Shown here in pieces: positions 21,010-22,334 of a stretch of 22,334 nt of DNA (the first letter of the stretch is position 1; each line of letters begins with the position of its first letter). The notes under the pieces were generated by a model, which was not told the DNA's origin, did not search any database, and saw only the letters and a program-made list of their open reading frames with translations. This DNA comes from a virus, in IMG/VR virus record IMGVR_UViG_3300021963_000719, positions 1 through 22,334 of that record; one strand, written 5' to 3'. The translations under genes and the position numbers were made by a program.

Positions 21010-21525
21010 TTATGCTACCTCAACTGGTGGTTTGCGTCTCGCCATCTGTTTATGTTTAGCAATGTCTTTCTTCAATGGTGCTGGAGTATCAGTAGCTACA
21101 CCTGCGCCAGTGACATTGGCAACTGCATCTTCTTGCAAGAAGTTGCGAACTAAAATTTCTTCTTCAACCAAATACACATTTTCATCAAGCATCTCTAATA
21201 TTTGATTGTATCTTTGTTCCATTAAAGATGTAGTTCTATCGTTACTTTGATAATATTCTTTAACTAAAAACAATGCAGCAACAAGACTTTTTAACTTACT
21301 CTCTCCACCTGGAAGTTTGTTAATAATCTTTTTCATATTAAACACTAGACGATGCAAATAAGTATAAGCATCTTTCTCTGCAGAAGTTTTTAATGTGCTT
21401 GACTTTCTAAGGTTCTTACCTTTAGCATCAATTATACCAAGTTTGTATGCTTGAGTATCTTCGAATGGCTTGATTAGCATAGATAAAATTCTATATGCTA
21501 TCAAGTTGTCTATTAGTCTGCTCAT
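21010..21525 (-). CDS. Conserved T4-like phage protein, unknown
   Basis: 171 residues. A helical, charged N-terminus (SRLIDNLIAYRILSMLIKPF), a conserved-looking middle (KTSAEKDAYTYLHRLVFNMK), a helix ALFLVKEYY, and a C-terminal low-complexity part rich in Pro, Lys and Val. I recall relatives in T4-like aquatic phages close to structural genes. No enzymatic or membrane feature. It overlaps the 126-aa gene (ATGA) and abuts the spanin. Probably virion- or assembly-related by position; function unknown. Confidence 0.7.
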   Translation of the reverse strand: MSRLIDNLIAYRILSMLIKPFEDTQAYKLGIIDAKGKNLRKSSTLKTSAEKDAYTYLHRLVFNMKKIINKLPGGESKLKSLVAALFLVKEYYQSNDRTTSLMEQRYNQILEMLDENVYLVEEEILVRNFLQEDAVANVTGAGVATDTPAPLKKDIAKHKQMARRKPPVEVA

Positions 21526-21902
21526 ATCTTCCTTAATACTGCAATAATCGTTTCGTCCAATTTAATATCGGTAAGATTAATTCCATATTCTGGAATAGTC
21601 TCTGGCATTCTATTCAAATAAACTAAGAAAGTTATTAACTGTGGCCACAAGTCTTCTTCGATTTTATAGAATAACATTTTGGTTGTTGCTTCTCCAAAAA
21701 TATTATATAAAACGATAATGTGGTTTAATATTAATCGCTCTCTTAATTCACCTGCGTTTTTATATCTGTATATTAATTTCTTCAGGTATATAAACTTTTT
21801 CAGATCATCTTCAAATTCAGCTATACTATGACACTGTGGGTTATCATAATTGTGCATAGCATAAATTAAAAAATTAGCATCATTTATTTTCTCTTGCATC
21901 AT
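21522..21902 (-). CDS. DUF7207-like conserved phage protein
   Basis: 126 residues from the ATG at 21902; a TTG at 21938 would give 138 but the extra residues look like hairpin sequence. The conserved-looking core NFLIYAMHNYDNPQCHSIAE, then EDDLKKFIYLKKLIYRYK, GELRERLILNHIIVLYNIFG is one I recall from cyanophages and relatives (DUF7207). All helical, no catalytic motif. Often near structural and assembly genes. There is no strong ribosome site before the start, and the hairpin at 21917-21936 lies just upstream. Confidence 0.72.
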   Translation of the reverse strand: MMQEKINDANFLIYAMHNYDNPQCHSIAEFEDDLKKFIYLKKLIYRYKNAGELRERLILNHIIVLYNIFGEATTKMLFYKIEEDLWPQLITFLVYLNRMPETIPEYGINLTDIKLDETIIAVLRKI

Positions 21903-21916
21903 AACCCATTCTAAAG

Positions 21917-21936
21917 GAGGGAAGGAATCTCCCCTC
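21917..21936 (-). terminator. Weak hairpin/terminator upstream of DUF7207-like gene
   Basis: On the minus strand GAGGGGA, a 6-nt loop and TTCCCTC form a 7-bp stem with one G-U pair, followed by CCTTTAG. The T run is poor, so it may only slow transcription after the 90-aa gene. It may also affect starting of the next gene. Confidence 0.4.
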
Positions 21937-21951
21937 AACCAAGTTTATTTA

Positions 21952-22224
21952 TTAAGCTGGATCAACACCAACTGTTGTATCATCAGCATTATTGTCGCCA
22001 GTGATAGAACTCATAGCAACTAGAACTTCTGCTTTCTTACGAACAACACCTTGTGCGTCAGTATATGTAGTATACTCAACCCAACCAGCATGTGCTGCAC
22101 CTTTTGCTTTATTTGCAACAACTGCTGCTTCTGCAGATGAAACACCTGCTGTAGCAGCTTTTTCTGCTGCTGTTAAATATTTTGGTTTGCTATTTGCAAC
22201 GTCTGTATTTCCCCATAGTGCCAT
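21952..22224 (-). CDS. Probable virion structural protein
   Basis: 90 residues. Begins MALWGNTDVANSKPKYL, then an Ala-rich part and AAHAGWVEYTTYTDAQG, ending EVLVAMSSITGDNNADDT. This pattern (MALWGN, HAGWV.Y..Y.D..G, AM..I.GD...DD) is one I recall from many T4-like aquatic phages near neck, tail and head genes, where it is taken as a structural protein. AAGGAG lies just before the ATG. No membrane or catalytic feature. Exact part of the virion unknown. Confidence 0.72.
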   Translation of the reverse strand: MALWGNTDVANSKPKYLTAAEKAATAGVSSAEAAVVANKAKGAAHAGWVEYTTYTDAQGVVRKKAEVLVAMSSITGDNNADDTTVGVDPA

Positions 22225-22234
22225 TTTATTCTCC

Positions 22235-22334
22235 TTATTTGAAATTAGGCAAGTGTACTGGATAGCCTGTCATTTCGACACCACTACCTTTTCTCTTAGC
22301 GATAGTTCCCTTCTGACGTGCGCCAGATGTAGAA
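22235..22334 (-). CDS. C-terminal end of an unidentified gene
   Basis: Only the last 32 residues are visible: a basic stretch (SGARQKGTIAKRKGSG) then VEMTGYPVHLPNFK and the stop. It lies 10 nt before the 90-aa structural gene on the same strand, so it is probably another structural or assembly gene. Too little is seen to name it. Confidence 0.6.
   Translation of the reverse strand, partial: STSGARQKGTIAKRKGSGVEMTGYPVHLPNFK

Noticed and set aside
20720-21205. 161-aa plus-strand frame
   Set aside because: It crosses the boundary between two well-supported minus-strand genes (spanin and the 171-aa gene) and its composition is that of a reversed coding sequence.
21943-21951. AATAAATA late-promoter-like sequence before the DUF7207-like gene
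   Set aside because: Overlaps the stop codon of the 90-aa gene and matches only in part; such sequences are frequent in AT-rich DNA.

Overview
This window looks like part of a T4-like tailed phage genome (myovirus), not a cellular chromosome. Every gene I can support is on the minus strand, genes overlap by 1-35 nt (mostly ATGA or TAATG junctions), and the DNA is AT-rich. The recognisable genes are T4-superfamily ones: dCMP deaminase, RNase H, a DsbA-like late-transcription DNA-binding protein, the gp61 primase, NrdA/NrdB and a SegE-like GIY-YIG protein. The many small conserved unknowns and the flavin-dependent ThyX recall T4-like phages of aquatic bacteria (cyanophages, pelagiphages). That is a resemblance from memory, not a search. 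The host cannot be named. No photosystem genes, tRNAs, CRISPR arrays or insertion sequences were seen.

Layout, in direction of transcription (high to low coordinate). At 22334-20291 are the end of an unidentified gene, a likely virion-associated 90-aa protein, two conserved unknowns, and an inner/outer membrane spanin-like pair for lysis. At 20272-13814 is the replication and nucleotide block: a coiled-coil membrane protein, primase gp61 (behind a 10-bp hairpin touching its ribosome site), ThyX, NrdA, a 64-aa linker gene, NrdB, a conserved 212-aa gene and a fatty-acid desaturase. At 13824-13250 are a zinc-ribbon miniprotein and a GIY-YIG nuclease. At 13253-7448 is a block of exported or membrane proteins centred on a 720-aa secreted protein with ten 22-residue, two-cysteine repeats; it ends in a Staphylococcal-nuclease homologue and a hairpin-rich stretch closed by a strong terminator. 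At 7199-1 is an early-type region of small unknown genes, an alpha/beta hydrolase, DsbA-like, RNase H, DUF6433-like, a YubB-like protein and dCMP deaminase.

Regulation can be read in the left third. Four near-perfect sigma70 promoters with 17-bp spacers (-35 at 7258, 5513, 3695 and 1157) each precede a gene group. Two of them also share most of the -35-proximal spacer. None of this kind was found right of 7258, where a few TATAAATA-like late motifs occur instead. This suggests an early module on the left and middle/late genes on the right.

Working together: NrdAB makes dNDPs, dCMP deaminase feeds dUMP and ThyX turns dUMP to dTMP. Primase and RNase H start and clean up lagging-strand synthesis. 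The desaturase, alpha/beta hydrolase and the exported block probably act on host lipids or envelope. The exported block is the best candidate here for an undescribed system.
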